Shown: positions 9,901-22,652 of the stretch, piece by piece | How positions within the stretch are numbered: the stretch's first letter is position 1 | How the letters are laid out: each line of letters starts with the position of its first letter | NCBI GenBank assembly: GCA_960531495.1 | Contig: CAUIJY010000101.1 | Span: 62,001 to 126,000 of the forward strand | Direction: 5' to 3' | Length of the DNA stretch: 64,000 nt | DNA from: Zeus faber | Lineage: Eukaryota > Chordata > Actinopteri > Zeiformes > Zeidae | Notes under the pieces: generated by a model | Databases searched by the model: none | What the model was told of the DNA's origin: nothing | What the model saw: only the letters and a program-made list of their open reading frames with translations | Position numbers and translations under genes: made by a program

Positions 9901-12900
9901 CGCGGAAGTGTTTCATTAAAGTGGGGATGTTGTAGGTTTTTTTTAAAAAAAACGGTACCATGAGCGATAGCGGTAGCGCTTGTAATGACATGACAGCGGG
10001 AAAACAAAATAATCTCCGGGTGGACAACTTCTGTCCAAAACAATCCGGTCGACAGCGAGCAACTCGCCGCCGAGAAAAGCGGCCCTCAAAGAGAAGTAAA
10101 GGCAGTCCATCGGCATCGCGAGCGAAACTCGCGCCGCGATTAAAGTGGCACTCCATCACTCTCGGTGGATCCGGCTGACTACACACACTACGCGTGGGGC
10201 TATACACTTGGGCACGGAGAACGCTCCGTGTTGGAATGTCCGTAGTTATTATATAAATATATAAATAAATAGAAAAAACTAATAAATAAATACATAAATA
10301 ATTTAGAAAAAATCTATAAATATATAAAAAAATATATATAAAAAATATAATAAAAACATAATAAAAAAATATATATGAAAAAAATATATATATATAAAAA
10401 CAAACCTTCCCACATAACTATTCATTTTAACTACATCTGTAGTAATTAGAGATTTTAGGGTTGGGGAAAGGGGTGGGGTTTTTTTTGTTACGTTTTTTTT
10501 ATATATAAAAAAGATTGGGTAACAGTGATGGTTTTAGAGCTAAGGTTAGGTTTAGGGTTAGGTCTAAGGTTAGGCTCAGGGCTAGGTTTAGGGTTAGGTT
10601 TAGGGTTAGGTTTAGGGTTAGATTGAGGGTTAAGTTTAGGGTTAGATTGAGGGTTAAGTTTAGGGTTGGATTGAGGGTTAAGTTTAGGGTTAGGTTTAGG
10701 GTTAGGTTAAGCGCTAGGGTTAGGTTTAGGGTCGGGTTTAGGGCTAGGTCTTAGGGTTAACGTTAGGGTTAGGTTTAGAACCAGGGCTAGGGTTAGTTTT
10801 AGAATTAGGTTTAGGGCTAGGTTAGGGTTAGGGTTAGGGTTAGGGGTTAGGGGTTAGGGTTAGGGTTAGGGTGGGGAATATGGTTAGGGTAGGGGTTGGG
10901 GTTAGGTTTAGATTCAGAGTTAGGTTGGGGTTAGTTAAGCTTAAGGTTGGGGTTGGGGTTAGGGTTAGGGTTAGGGTTGGGAATGTGTTGAGGGTAGGGG
11001 TTAAGTTTAGGGTTTAGGTCCGGATTCAGGATTGGGTAAGGGTTAATAGGGTTAGGGTTAGGGTTAGGGTTAGGGTTAGGAATGTGTTAAGGGTAGGGGT
11101 TAGGGTTAGGGTTAGGTTTGGATTCAAGGACTCGTGTTAAGGGTTAGGGTTAGGGTTTAGGGTTTGGGTTAGGGTTAGGGTTAGGGTTTGGGTTAGGGTT
11201 AGGGTTGGGAATATGTTAAGGGTTAGGGTTAGGGTTAGGGTTAGGGTTAGGGTTGGGAATGTGTTGAGGGTTTACCAAGTATATTGGGATAGACTCCGGG
11301 TTACGGTTAGTTTGTTTGTTATGAAGATTAATTCATTATAAGGTTTATTTTTAGAAGGAGCAAGAGGGAGGTAGGAGGGAGGTAGAGGGAAGGAGAGCCG
11401 TCTGTTCGGACTGCATTCTCCTCCTGCCTGTTCGGGCTGTTCTCTACCGTCCCAACTCTCTCATTTTCATGAGAGAAAGGGAAGAGAGTGAAAAAAAGGT
11501 TTGTGAGTTAAATTGTTTGGGTTATTTTGTTCGGGCATAAATTCTAATTGGTCCTAGGTGGTAGTGGGTTATATTAATCCGGTAATGTTATATCAAGTAT
11601 ATTGGGATAGATACCGGGTTACGGTTAGTTCGTTTGTTATGAAGATTAATTCATTATAAGGTTTATTTTTAGAAGGAGCAAGAGGGAGGTAGGAGGGAGG
11701 TAGAGGGAAGGAGAGCCGTCTGTTCGGACTGCATTCTCCTCCTGCCTGTTCGGGCTGTTCTCTACCGTCCCAACTCTCTCATTTTCATGAGAGAAAGGGA
11801 AGAGAGTGAAAAAAAGGTTTGTGAGTTAAATTGTTTGGGTTATTTTGTTCGGGCATAAATTCTAATTGGTCCTAGGTGGTAGTGGGTTATATTAATCCGG
11901 TAATGTTTTATTAAGTATATTGGGATAGACTCCGGGTTACGGTTAGTTTGTTTGTTATGAAGATTAATTCATTATAAGGTTTATTTTTAGAAGGAGCAAG
12001 AGGGAGGTAGGAGGGAGGTAGAGGGAAGGAGAGCCGTCTGTTCGGACTGCATTCTCCTCCTGCCTGTTCGGGCTGTTCTCTACCGTCCCAACTCTCTCAT
12101 TTTCATGAGAGAAAGGGAAGAGAGTGAAAAAAAGGTTTGTGAGTTAAATTGTTTGGTTTATTTTGTTCGGGCGTAAATTCTAATTGGTCCTAGGTGGTAG
12201 TGGGTTATATTAATCCGGTAATGTTATATCAAGTATATTGGGATAGACTCCGGGTTACGGTTAGTTTGTTTGTTATGAAGATTAATTCATTATAAGGTTT
12301 ATTTTTAGAAGGAGCAAGAGGGAGGTAGGAGGGAGGTAGAGGGAAGGAGAGCCGTCTGTTCGGACTGCATTCTCCTCCTGCCTGTTCGGGCTGTTCTCTA
12401 CCGTCCCAACTCTCTCATTTTCATGAGAGAAAGGGAAGAGAGTGAAAAAAAGGTTTGTGAGTTAAATTGTTTGGGTTATTTTGTTCGGGCGTAAATTCTA
12501 ATTGGTCCTAGGTGGTAGTGGGTTATATTAATCCGGAAATGTTATATCAAGTATATTGGGATACGTTGGTTGAGTACTGTATTGATGATCCCGTCTACCC
12601 AGTTTGGGTAGCCTGGTATGTATTGGTGAGTACTTTTCCTATGTTCCCCCCTGGCCAGCAAGGGCAGTTTGGTATAGGGGACCAAAGGTAATGCACGGGC
12701 CGTCGCACGTTATCAAGATTCTCCAATCCCGTATTATGTTAGGTAGAGAGTTAGGTTCCTGTTCAAGTTGTTGCGGATGGTTAAGAACGTTTTGTTTGTT
12801 TTTTGTTCTGGGTTTAACCGTGGCAAAATACACCTTGTTGGTTTTTGTTTCAAGTTGTTATGGATGGTTAAGAACACCCTATTTGTTTTTTTTGGGTGTT

Positions 12901-13188
12901 CATTTGTTATGGGTTTAAGCGTGGTTAAATAAACCTTATTTGTTTTTGTTCCAAGTTGTTACGAATGGTTAAGATCACCTTGTTTGATTTGTTGAGTACT
13001 GTATTGATGATTCCGTTTACCCAGTTGGGTATCCTGGCATGTATTGGTGAGTACTATTCCTATGTTCCCCCCTGGCCAGCATGGGCAGTTTGGTATAGGG
13101 GACCAAAGGTAATGCACGGTCTTGGTAAGATAATACATATAATGGGTTATAAGGAGAATCTGCTTTCCGAGGCACAGGCTAGGTTAGG
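6932..13188 (+). repeat. Macro-unit copy 2 (about 6.26 kb)
   Basis: Nearly identical to copy 1. S 6932-7126; 178-bp satellite with six anchors 7396-8286; P 8507-8686 (palindrome from 8634); Q and unique segment 8687-9956; GC island 9957-10232; AT tract about 10247-10400; D 10515-11276; 318-bp x4 11277-12548; S+M fragment 12566-12987; S/E fusion 12988-13188. No genes beyond the small candidate frame. Confidence 0.93.
9960..10178 (+). CDS. Candidate small basic protein, 72 aa (copy 2)
   Basis: Second copy of the unrecognised 72-residue frame at 3703. ATG in the same ACCATGA context and the same TGA stop. The only difference from copy 1 is Gln for Lys in the PK(K/Q)SG segment. One change among three copies gives no power to test for selection. 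Confidence 0.22.
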   Translation: MSDSGSACNDMTAGKQNNLRVDNFCPKQSGRQRATRRREKRPSKRSKGSPSASRAKLAPRLKWHSITLGGSG

Positions 13189-13470
13189 TTGGTTGAGTAC
13201 TGTATTGATGATCCCGTCTACCCAGTTTGGGTAGCCTGGTATGTATTGGTGAGTACTTTTCCTATGTTCCCCCCTGGCCAGAAAGGGCAGTTTGGTATAG
13301 GGGACCAAAGGTAATGCACGGGCCGTCGCACGTTATCAAGATTCTCCAATCCCGTATTATGTTAGGTAGAGAGTTAGGTTCCTGTTCAAGTTGTTGCGGA
13401 TGGTTAAGAACGTTTTGTTTGTTTTTTGTTCTGGGTGTAAACGTGGTTAAATACACCTTGTTTGTTTTTG
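13189..13470 (+). repeat. Extra 282-bp S+M fragment
   Basis: An S head with about 90 bp of M monomers, cut after TTTTTGTT, where the next S head begins at 13471. It equals the first 282 bp of the following macro-unit, so it looks like a partial head inserted or left by template switching, with GTT as shared bases at the join. Confidence 0.9.
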
Positions 13471-16400
13471 TTGGTTGAGTACTGTATTGATGATCCCGTC
13501 TACCCAGTTTGGGTAGCCTGGTATGTATTGGTGAGTACTTTTCCTATGTTCCCCCCTGGCCAGAAAGGGCAGTTTGGTATAGGGGACCAAAGGTAATGCA
13601 CGGGCCGTCGCACGTTATCAAGATTCTCCAATCCCGTATTATGTTAGGTAGAGAGTTAGGTTCCTGTTCAAGTTGTTGCGGATGGTTAAGAACGTTTTGT
13701 TTGTTTTTTGTTCTGGGTGTAAACGTGGTTAAATACACCTTGTTTGTTTTTGTTTCCAGTTGTTTATGGATGGTTAAGAACACCCTATTTGTTTTATTTG
13801 GGTGTTCATTTGTTATGGGTTTAAGCGTGGTTAAATAAACCTTGTTTGTTTTTGTTTCAAGTTGTTACGAATGGTTAAGATCACCTTGTTTGTTTTTTTG
13901 GTTACGGGTTTAAGCGTGGTTAGGTACACCTTATTTGTTTCTGTTTCAAGTTTTTACGGATTGGTTCAGAACACCTTGTTTGTTCCTTATTACGGGTTTA
14001 AGCGTGGTTAAGTACACCTTGTTAGTTTCTTGTTTAAAGTTGTTACGGATGGTTAAGATCACCTTGTTTGTTTTTTTGGTTACGGGTTTAAGCGTGGTTA
14101 GGTACACCTTATTTGTTTCTGTTTCAAGTTTTTACGGATTGGTTCAGAACACCTTGTTTGTTCCTTATTAAGGGTTTAAGCGTGGTTAAGTACACCTTGT
14201 TAGTTTCTTGTTTAAAGTTGTTACGGATGGTTAAGATCACCTTGTTTGTTTTTTTGGTTACGGGTTTAAGCGTGGTTAGGTACACCTTATTTGTTTCTGT
14301 TTCAAGTTTTTACGGATTGGTTCAGAACACCTTGTTTGTTCCTTATTACGGGTTTAAGCGTGGTTAAGTACACCTTGTTAGTTTCTTGTTTAAAGTTGTT
14401 ACGGATGGTTAAGATCACCTTGTTTGTTTTTTTGGTTACGGGTTTAAGCGTGGTTAGGTACACCTTATTTGTTTCTGTTTCAAGTTTTTACGGATTGGTT
14501 CAGAACACCTTGTTTGTTCCTTATTACGGGTTTAAGCGTGGTTAAGTACACCTTGTTAGTTTCTTGTTTAAAGTTGTTACGGATGGTAAGAAAACCTTGT
14601 TTGTTTTTTATTACGAGTTTAAGCGTGGTTAAGTACACCTTATTGTTTTTTGATTCAAGTTGTTACGGATGGTTAAGCGCACCCTGTTTCTTCTTTCTCT
14701 GAATTTCCATATGATTACTTTTAGGAATTTAGGACACATTCATCAGTAGTGTACCTCAGGATCATTGAGTGTTTCAGCCTTTTAAACAAACTATACACCC
14801 TCTCCTTGAGGCAGGCCACCTGGGTTTGATCAAGACCCTGGTGTGTGTCCCCCGGTCAATTGGTTTTATTTAAAAAAATGTGTTCGTTGGATTTCGTTGC
14901 ATTTGGGTACGACCTTTATACGTTGGTAGGATATTCTTTTTCTTAGACTTTGAGTTTTTTTTGGTTAGGTTCTGTCTTTGTCATTGGGTAGTTCTTACTA
15001 TGGTCATTCGGATTTTGTTGAGTTTCGGGTACGGTCTTTCTTTGTCGGTAAGATATTTCTGTCCTAGGATTCTGTTGAGTTTGGGTAAGTTTGTATCACT
15101 ATTTTTTCTTAAGGTGCCTCCGGTATTATTGGTTGGACTTTGTTGAGCTTGGATACGTTGCCTTTTAATTTATCCCAGGTACATTTCTGCTGTTGTTAGA
15201 CGAGATAGTCGAGTTTGGCTAAATTGAAATACCGTTGTTCTAACGTTATTCAAGTTGGTCGGCTTTTGGTTATTTTCTTGGGTAAGCTATCGTCTGTTTG
15301 ATGATAGTTTGGTTACTTCGGTTATAATGGATAATAAGATCTGATTACGGGTATGTCTTGGGAGTAAGTATAAATTAGACCTAGTAGAGTAAGTGGTTAC
15401 TGTTATCTCCTAGGTATTATTATACAGGTTGGGTTAAAGGATGGAGATAGGTAGTTAGTTCTAAAAGGTCTAGGTCCCGGTGCATCCACGGCCTGGTCCC
15501 TAAGTTTGGACCAGGGGATGAGGAAATAAGGGTGTGAAAATTTAAATTGCTGTAAAAACAGCATTCTACTTTTAAAGGAACAATTCCTGTGTCCCGTACA
15601 CCGCACAACTCCAGGAATTGTCCAATATATCTATGTTTTTTTTAGTTTTACACCTAGAAACCTTGGATAACACTTACCCCAGCCAGGTCTTCATTATTTT
15701 ATCACTTAAATTTCGTATAGGGTCTACTCGGGTTATATCTTTCACCCTCCTGGTTCCTGGGATTTTATGTTTTTAATAATGTAGTTGGGGTCCTGAATAT
15801 TATATTTAGAATTTCATTAAACGATTGGTGGCATATAAATATTTTTTCGTGCAATAAAATGCGTGAAGAAATTAAAATTAAAAGTACCCATGGTTCATAG
15901 CGGTTTTTTTCGGTAGGAACGGCCGCTACTTCCTGAAGGGGAGTCTCTAGCATGATGTTCATCCTCTGATTGGTCCTCTATAATTATCCCATAATTCCTC
16001 TATTTTATTAGTTGACTATGTTTTTGTATGTTAAATAATTTTCAATAGCCTACTGAAGTTATTTTAACCAGAAAAAACATCGCGGAAGTGTTTCATTAAA
16101 GTGGGGATGTTGTAGGTTTTTTTTTTTTTTAAAAAAACGGTACCATGAGCGATAGCGGTAGCGCTTGTAATGACATGACAGCGGGAAAACAAAATAATCT
16201 CCGGGTGGACAACTTCTGTCCAAAACAATCCGGTCGACAGCGAGCAACTCGCCGCCGAGAAAAGCGGCCCTCAAAGAGAAGTAAAGGCAGTCCATCGGCA
16301 TCGCGAGCGAAACTCGCGCCGCGATTAAAGTGGCACTCCATCACTCTCGGTGGATCCGGCTGACTACACACACTACGCGTGGGGCTATTCACTTGGGCAC

Positions 16401-19342
16401 GGAGAACGCTCCGTGTTGGAATGTCCGTAGTTATTATATAAATATATAAATAAATAGAAAAAACTAATAAATAAATACATAAATAATTTAGAAAAAATCT
16501 ATAAATATATAAAAAAAATATATAAAAAATATAATAAAAACATAATAAAAAAATATATATGAAAAAAATATATATATATAAAAACAAACCTTCCCACATA
16601 ACTATTCATTTTAACTACATCTGTAGTAATTAGAGATTTTAGGGTTGGGGAAAGGGGTGGGGTTTTTTTTGTTACGTTTTTTTTATATATAAAAAAGATT
16701 GGGTAACAGTGATGGTTTTAGAGCTAAGGTTAGGTTTAGGGTTAGGTCTAAGGTTAGGCTCAGGGCTAGGTTTAGGGTTAGGTTTAGGGTTAGGTTTAGG
16801 GTTAGATTGAGGGTTAAGTTTAGGGTTAGATTGAGGGTTAAGTTTAGGGTTGGATTGAGGGTTAAGTTTAGGGTTAGGTTTAGGGTTAGGTTAAGCGCTA
16901 GGGTTAGGTTTAGGGTCGGGTTTAGGGCTAGGTCTTAGGGTTAACGTTAGGGTTAGGTTTAGAACCAGGGCTAGGGTTAGTTTTAGAATTAGGTTTAGGG
17001 CTAGGTTAGGGTTAGGGTTAGGGTTAGGGGTTAGGGGTTAGGGTTAGGGTTAGGGTGGGGAATATGGTTAGGGTAGGGGTTGGGGTTAGGTTTAGATTCA
17101 GAGTTAGGTTGGGGTTAGTTAAGCTTAAGGTTGGGGTTGGGGTTAGGGTTAGGGTTAGGGTTGGGAATGTGTTGAGGGTAGGGGTTAAGTTTAGGGTTTA
17201 GGTCCGGATTCAGGATTGGGTAAGGGTTAATAGGGTTAGGGTTAGGGTTAGGGTTAGGGTTAGGAATGTGTTAAGGGTAGGGGTTAGGGTTAGGGTTAGG
17301 TTTGGATTCAAGGACTCGTGTTAAGGGTTAGGGTTAGGGTTTAGGGTTTGGGTTAGGGTTAGGGTTGGGAATATGTTAAGGGTTAGGGTTAGGGTTAGGG
17401 TTAGGGTTGGGAATGTGTTGAGGGTTTACCAAGTATATTGGGATAGACTCCGGGTTACGGTTAGTTTGTTTGTTATGAAGATTAATTCATTATAAGGTTT
17501 ATTTTTAGAAGGAGCAAGAGGGAGGTAGGAGGGAGGTAGAGGGAAGGAGAGCCGTCTGTTCGGACTGCATTCTCCTCCTGCCTGTTCGGGCTGTTCTCTA
17601 CCGTCCCAACTCTCTCATTTTCATGAGAGAAAGGGAAGAGAGTGAAAAAAAGGTTTGTGAGTTAAATTGTTTGGGTTATTTTGTTCGGGCATAAATTCTA
17701 ATTGGTCCTAGGTGGTAGTGGGTTATATTAATCCGGTAATGTTATATCAAGTATATTGGGATAGATACCGGGTTACGGTTAGTTCGTTTGTTATGAAGAT
17801 TAATTCATTATAAGGTTTATTTTTAGAAGGAGCAAGAGGGAGGTAGGAGGGAGGTAGAGGGAAGGAGAGCCGTCTGTTCGGACTGCATTCTCCTCCTGCC
17901 TGTTCGGGCTGTTCTCTACCGTCCCAACTCTCTCATTTTCATGAGAGAAAGGGAAGAGAGTGAAAAAAAGGTTTGTGAGTTAAATTGTTTGGGTTATTTT
18001 GTTCGGGCATAAATTCTAATTGGTCCTAGGTGGTAGTGGGTTATATTAATCCGGTAATGTTTTATTAAGTATATTGGGATAGACTCCGGGTTACGGTTAG
18101 TTTGTTTGTTATGAAGATTAATTCATTATAAAGTTTATTTTTAGAAGGAGCAAGAGGGAGGTAGGAGGGAGGTAGAGGGAAGGAGAGCCGTCTGTTCGGA
18201 CTGCATTCTCCTCCTGCCTGTTCGGGCTGTTCTCTACCGTCCCAACTCTCTCATTTTCATGAGAGAAAGGGAAGAGAGTGAAAAAAAGGTTTGTGAGTCA
18301 AATTGTTTGGTTTATTTTGTTCGGGCGTAAATTCTAATTGGTCCTAGGTGGTAGTGGGTTATATTAATCCGGTAATGTTATATCAAGTATATTGGGATAG
18401 ACTCCGGGTTACGGTTAGTTTGTTTGTTATGAAGATTAATTCATTATAAGGTTTATTTTTAGAAGGAGCAAGAGGGAGGTAGGAGGGAGGTAGAGGGAAG
18501 GAGAGCCGTCTGTTCGGACTGCATTCTCCTCCTGCCTGTTCGGGCTGTTCTCTACCGTCCCAACTCTCTCATTTTCATGAGAGAAAGGGAAGAGAGTGAA
18601 AAAAAGGTTTGTGAGTTAAATTGTTTGGGTTATTTTGTTCGGGCGTAAATTCTAATTGGTCCTAGGTGGTAGTGGGTTATATTAATCCGGTAATGTTATA
18701 TCAAGTATATTGGGATACGTTGGTTGAGTACTGTATTGATGATCCCGTCTACCCAGTTTGGGTAGCCTGGTATGTATTGGTGAGTACTTTTCCTATGTTC
18801 CCCCCTGGCCAGCAAGGGCAGTTTGGTATAGGGGACCAAAGGTAATGCACGGGCCGTCGCACGTTATCAAGATTCTCCAATCCCGTATTATGTTAGGTAG
18901 AGAGTTAGGTTCCTGTTCAAGTTGTTGCGGATGGTTAAGAACGTTTTGTTTGTTTTTTGTTCTGGGTTTAACCGTGGCAAAATACACCTTGTTGGTTTTT
19001 GTTTCAAGTTGTTATGGATGGTTAAGAACACCCTATTTGTTTTTTTTGGGTGTTCATTTGTTATGGGTTTAAGCGTGGTTAAATAAACCTTATTTGTTTT
19101 TGTTCCAAGTTGTTACGAATGGTTAAGATCACCTTGTTTGATTTGTTGAGTACTGTATTGATGATTCCGTTTACCCAGTTGGGTATCCTGGCATGTATTG
19201 GTGAGTACTATTCCTATGTTCCCCCCTGGCCAGCATGGGCAGTTTGGTATAGGGGACCAAAGGTAATGCACGGTCTTGGTAAGATAATACATATAATGGG
19301 TTATAAGGAGAATCTGCTTTCCGAGGCACAGGCTAGGTTAGG
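13471..19342 (+). repeat. Macro-unit copy 3 (5872 bp)
   Basis: Shorter mainly because the satellite has four rather than six 178-bp periods (anchors 13935, 14113, 14291, 14469) and D is about 30 bp shorter. The second period carries a C-to-A at 14171. P 14690-14869; GC island about 16141-16417; D 16699-17430; 318-bp x4 17431-18702; S+M 18720-19141; S/E 19142-19342. The T-run before the island is T14 rather than T8. Confidence 0.93.
16145..16363 (+). CDS. Candidate small basic protein, 72 aa (copy 3)
   Basis: Third copy of the unrecognised 72-residue frame, identical in protein to copy 2. The opposite strand here shows a longer frame (156 codons) only because the adjacent AT tract changed phase; that extension is low-complexity Ile/Tyr/Phe and not credible. 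Confidence 0.22.
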   Translation: MSDSGSACNDMTAGKQNNLRVDNFCPKQSGRQRATRRREKRPSKRSKGSPSASRAKLAPRLKWHSITLGGSG

Positions 19343-22003
19343 TTGGTTGAGTACTGTATTGATGATCCCGTCTACCCAGTTTGGGTAGCCTGGTATGTAT
19401 TGGTGAGTACTTTTCCTATGTTCCCCCCTGGCCAGAAAGGGCAGTTTGGTATAGGGGACCAAAGGTAATGCACGGGCCGTCGCACGTTATCAAGATTCTC
19501 CAATCCCGTATTATGTTAGGTAGAGAGTTAGGTTCCTGTTCAAGTTGTTGCGGATGGTTAAGAACGTTTTGTTTGTTTTTTGTTCTGGGTGTAAACGTGG
19601 TTAAATACACCTTGTTTGTTTTTGTTTCCAGTTGTTTATGGATGGTTAAGAACACCCTATTTGTTTTATTTGGGTGTTCATTTGTTATGGGTTTAAGCGT
19701 GGTTAAATAAACCTTGTTTGTTTTTGTTTCAAGTTGTTACGAATGGTTAAGATCACCTTGTTTGTTTTTTTGGTTACGGGTTTAAGCGTGGTTAGGTACA
19801 CCTTATTTGTTTCTGTTTCAAGTTTTTACGGATTGGTTCAGAACACCTTGTTTGTTCCTTATTACGGGTTTAAGCGTGGTTAAGTACACCTTGTTAGTTT
19901 CTTGTTTAAAGTTGTTACGGATGGTTAAGATCACCTTGTTTGTTTTTTTGGTTACGGGTTTAAGCGTGGTTAGGTACACCTTATTTGTTTCTGTTTCAAG
20001 TTTTTACGGATTGGTTCAGAACACCTTGTTTGTTCCTTATTAAGGGTTTAAGCGTGGTTAAGTACACCTTGTTAGTTTCTTGTTTAAAGTTGTTACGGAT
20101 GGTTAAGATCACCTTGTTTGTTTTTTTGGTTACGGGTTTAAGCGTGGTTAGGTACACCTTATTTGTTTCTGTTTCAAGTTTTTACGGATTGGTTCAGAAC
20201 ACCTTGTTTGTTCCTTATTACGGGTTTAAGCGTGGTTAAGTACACCTTGTTAGTTTCTTGTTTAAAGTTGTTACGGATGGTTAAGATCACCTTGTTTGTT
20301 TTTTTGGTTACGGGTTTAAGCGTGGTTAGGTACACCTTATTTGTTTCTGTTTCAAGTTTTTACGGATTGGTTCAGAACACCTTGTTTGTTCCTTATTACG
20401 GGTTTAAGCGTGGTTAAGTACACCTTGTTAGTTTCTTGTTTAAAGTTGTTACGGATGGTAAGAAAACCTTGTTTGTTTTTTATTACGAGTTTAAGCGTGG
20501 TTAAGTACACCTTATTGTTTTTTGATTCAAGTTGTTACGGATGGTTAAGCGCACCCTGTTTCTTCTTTCTCTGAATTTCCATATGATTACTTTTAGGAAT
20601 TTAGGACACATTCATCAGTAGTGTACCTCAGGATCATTGAGTGTTTCAGCCTTTTAAACAAACTATACACCCTCTCCTTGAGGCAGGCCACCTGGGTTTG
20701 ATCAAGACCCTGGTGTGTGTCCCCCGGTCAATTGGTTTTATTTAAAAAAATGTGTTCGTTGGATTTCGTTGCATTTGGGTACGACCTTTATACGTTGGTA
20801 GGATATTCTTTTTCTTAGACTTTGAGTTTTTTTTGGTTAGGTTCTGTCTTTGTCATTGGGTAGTTCTTACTATGGTCATTCGGATTTTGTTGAGTTTCGG
20901 GTACGGTCTTTCTTTGTCGGTAAGATATTTCTGTCCTAGGATTCTGTTGAGTTTGGGTAAGTTTGTATCACTATTTTTTCTTAAGGTGCCTCCGGTATTA
21001 TTGGTTGGACTTTGTTGAGCTTGGATACGTTGCCTTTTAATTTATCCCAGGTACATTTCTGCTGTTGTTAGACGAGATAGTCGAGTTTGGCTAAATTGAA
21101 ATACCGTTGTTCTAACGTTATTCAAGTTGGTCGGCTTTTGGTTATTTTCTTGGGTAAGCTATCGTCTGTTTGATGATAGTTTGGTTACTTCGGTTATAAT
21201 GGATAATAAGATCTGATTACGGGTATGTCTTGGGAGTAAGTATAAATTAGACCTAGTAGAGTAAGTGGTTACTGTTATCTCCTAGGTATTATTATACAGG
21301 TTGGGTTAAAGGATGGAGATAGGTAGTTAGTTCTAAAAGGTCTAGGTCCCGGTGCATCCACGGCCTGGTCCCTAAGTTTGGACCAGGGGATGAGGAAATA
21401 AGGGTGTGAAAATTTAAATTGCTGTAAAAACAGCATTCTACTTTTAAAGGAACAATTCCTGTGTCCCGTACACCGCACAACTCCAGGAATTGTCCAATAT
21501 ATCTATGTTTTTTTTAGTTTTACACCTAGAAACCTTGGATAACACTTACCCCAGCCAGGTCTTCATTATTTTATCACTTAAATTTCGTATAGGGTCTACT
21601 CGGGTTATATCTTTCACCCTCCTGGTTCCTGGGATTTTATGTTTTTAATAATGTAGTTGGGGTCCTGAATATTATATTTAGAATTTCATTAAACGATTGG
21701 TGGCATATAAATATTTTTTCGTGCAATAAAATGCGTGAAGAAATTAAAATTAAAAGTACCCATGGTTCATAGCGGTTTTTTTCGGTAGGAACGGCCGCTA
21801 CTTCCTGAAGGGGAGTCTCTAGCATGATGTTCATCCTCTGATTGGTCCTCTATAATTATCCCATAATTCCTCTATTTTATTAGTTGACTATGTTTTTGTA
21901 TGTTAAATAATTTTCAATAGCCTACTGAAGTTATTTTAACCAGAAAAAACATCGCGGAAGTGTTTCATTAAAGTGGGGATGTTGTAGGTTTTTTTTAAAA
22001 AAA
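19343..22003 (+). repeat. Macro-unit copy 4, truncated
   Basis: S 19343-19537; satellite with four periods (19807, 19985, 20163, 20341) and the same C-to-A (20043) as copy 3; P 20562-20741; Q and unique segment to 22003. It ends in T8A7 (21989-22003), exactly where the GC island begins in other copies, then passes into TTAGGG repeats. The shared variant shows copies 3 and 4 descend from one duplication. Confidence 0.93.
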
Positions 22004-22017
22004 GGGTTAGGGTTAGG
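22004..22017 (+). repeat. Minimal interstitial telomeric tract 2
   Basis: GGGTTAGGGTTAGG, just over two hexamers, between the truncated macro-unit and the first S head of the 1500-bp array. Too short to be sure it is a healed end on its own, but it has the same left-variable, right-fixed arrangement as the long tracts. Confidence 0.8.
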
Positions 22018-22210
22018 TTGGGTGAGTACTGTATTGATGATCCCGTCTACCCAGTTTGGGTAGCCTGGTATGTATTGGTGAGTACTTTTCCTATGTTCCC
22101 CCCTGGCCAGCATGGTCAGTTTGGTATAGGGGACCAAAGGTAATGCACGGGCCGTCGCACGTTATCAAGATTCTCCAATCCCGTATTATGTTAGGTAGAG
22201 TGTTAGGTTC
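22018..22210 (+). repeat. Module S in the 1500-bp unit (representative)
   Basis: Head TTGGGTGAGTACTG. Contains a 10-bp direct repeat GGTGAGTACT (22021-22030 and 22077-22086). Stem-loops: CTACCCA/TGGGTAG (22047-22063), CTGGCCA/TGGTCAG with loop GCA and one G-T wobble (22103-22119), and directly abutting TTTGGT/ACCAAA (22120-22138). CpG-rich stretch CACGGGCCGTCGCACG follows. No recognised promoter. Confidence 0.9.
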
Positions 22211-22402
22211 ATGTTTTGTAGTTATCCCATTTGGGTTAAAGAATATTGGCATATTCTGGCTTCAAGGAGAAGTCCCCTAACGAGGGTTTAAGGTGATTTA
22301 AAAGGATGCTTGTTTCCTCTTAGTAGCATAGGTCCAGAGTAATTTGTCTTATATTTGTTGTTTAGATGCTTTATTAGTCGTTGGTAGACGTAGTTGTTTT
22401 CT
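22211..22402. other. Module N: structured spacer after S
   Basis: Contains CCCA/TGGG (22226-22235), GAATAT/ATATTC with loop TGGC (22241-22256) and GGCTTC/GAAGTCC-type stem (22258-22274). In the 1518-bp family the GAATAT stem is unchanged and only the loop differs (AGGC). The native GGGTTA at 22233-22238 is the position where tract 5 begins in the unit at 61087. No gene. Confidence 0.65.
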
Positions 22403-22477
22403 TTAAGAGTGGTTAAGAACACCTTATTTGTTTTTTGTTTCAAGTTGTTTAAGAGTGGTTGAGAATACCTTATTTGT
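22403..22477 (+). repeat. Module M: two 44-46-bp monomers
   Basis: Two copies of the monomer with core GTGGTTAAGAACACCTTATT / GTGGTTGAGAATACCTTATT. Same family as the 178-bp satellite of the macro-units, here unamplified. Confidence 0.85.
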
Positions 22478-22652
22478 TCTTTCTCCGCATTTCTATATGA
22501 TTACTTTTAGAAATTTAGGACACATTCATCAGTAGTGTACCTCAGGATCATTGAGTGTTTCAGCCTTTTAAACAAACTATACACCCTCTCCTTGAGGCAG
22601 GCCACCTGGGCTTGATCAAGACCCTGGTGTGTGTCCCCCGGTCAATTGGTTT
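22478..22652 (+). repeat. Module P in the 1500-bp unit
   Basis: Conserved block. Interrupted palindrome 22603-22629: CACC/GGTG, GGG/CCC and a perfect 10-bp core CTTGATCAAG (22611-22620). Two truncated units elsewhere end at the fourth base of this core (36114 and 47460). Confidence 0.88.
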
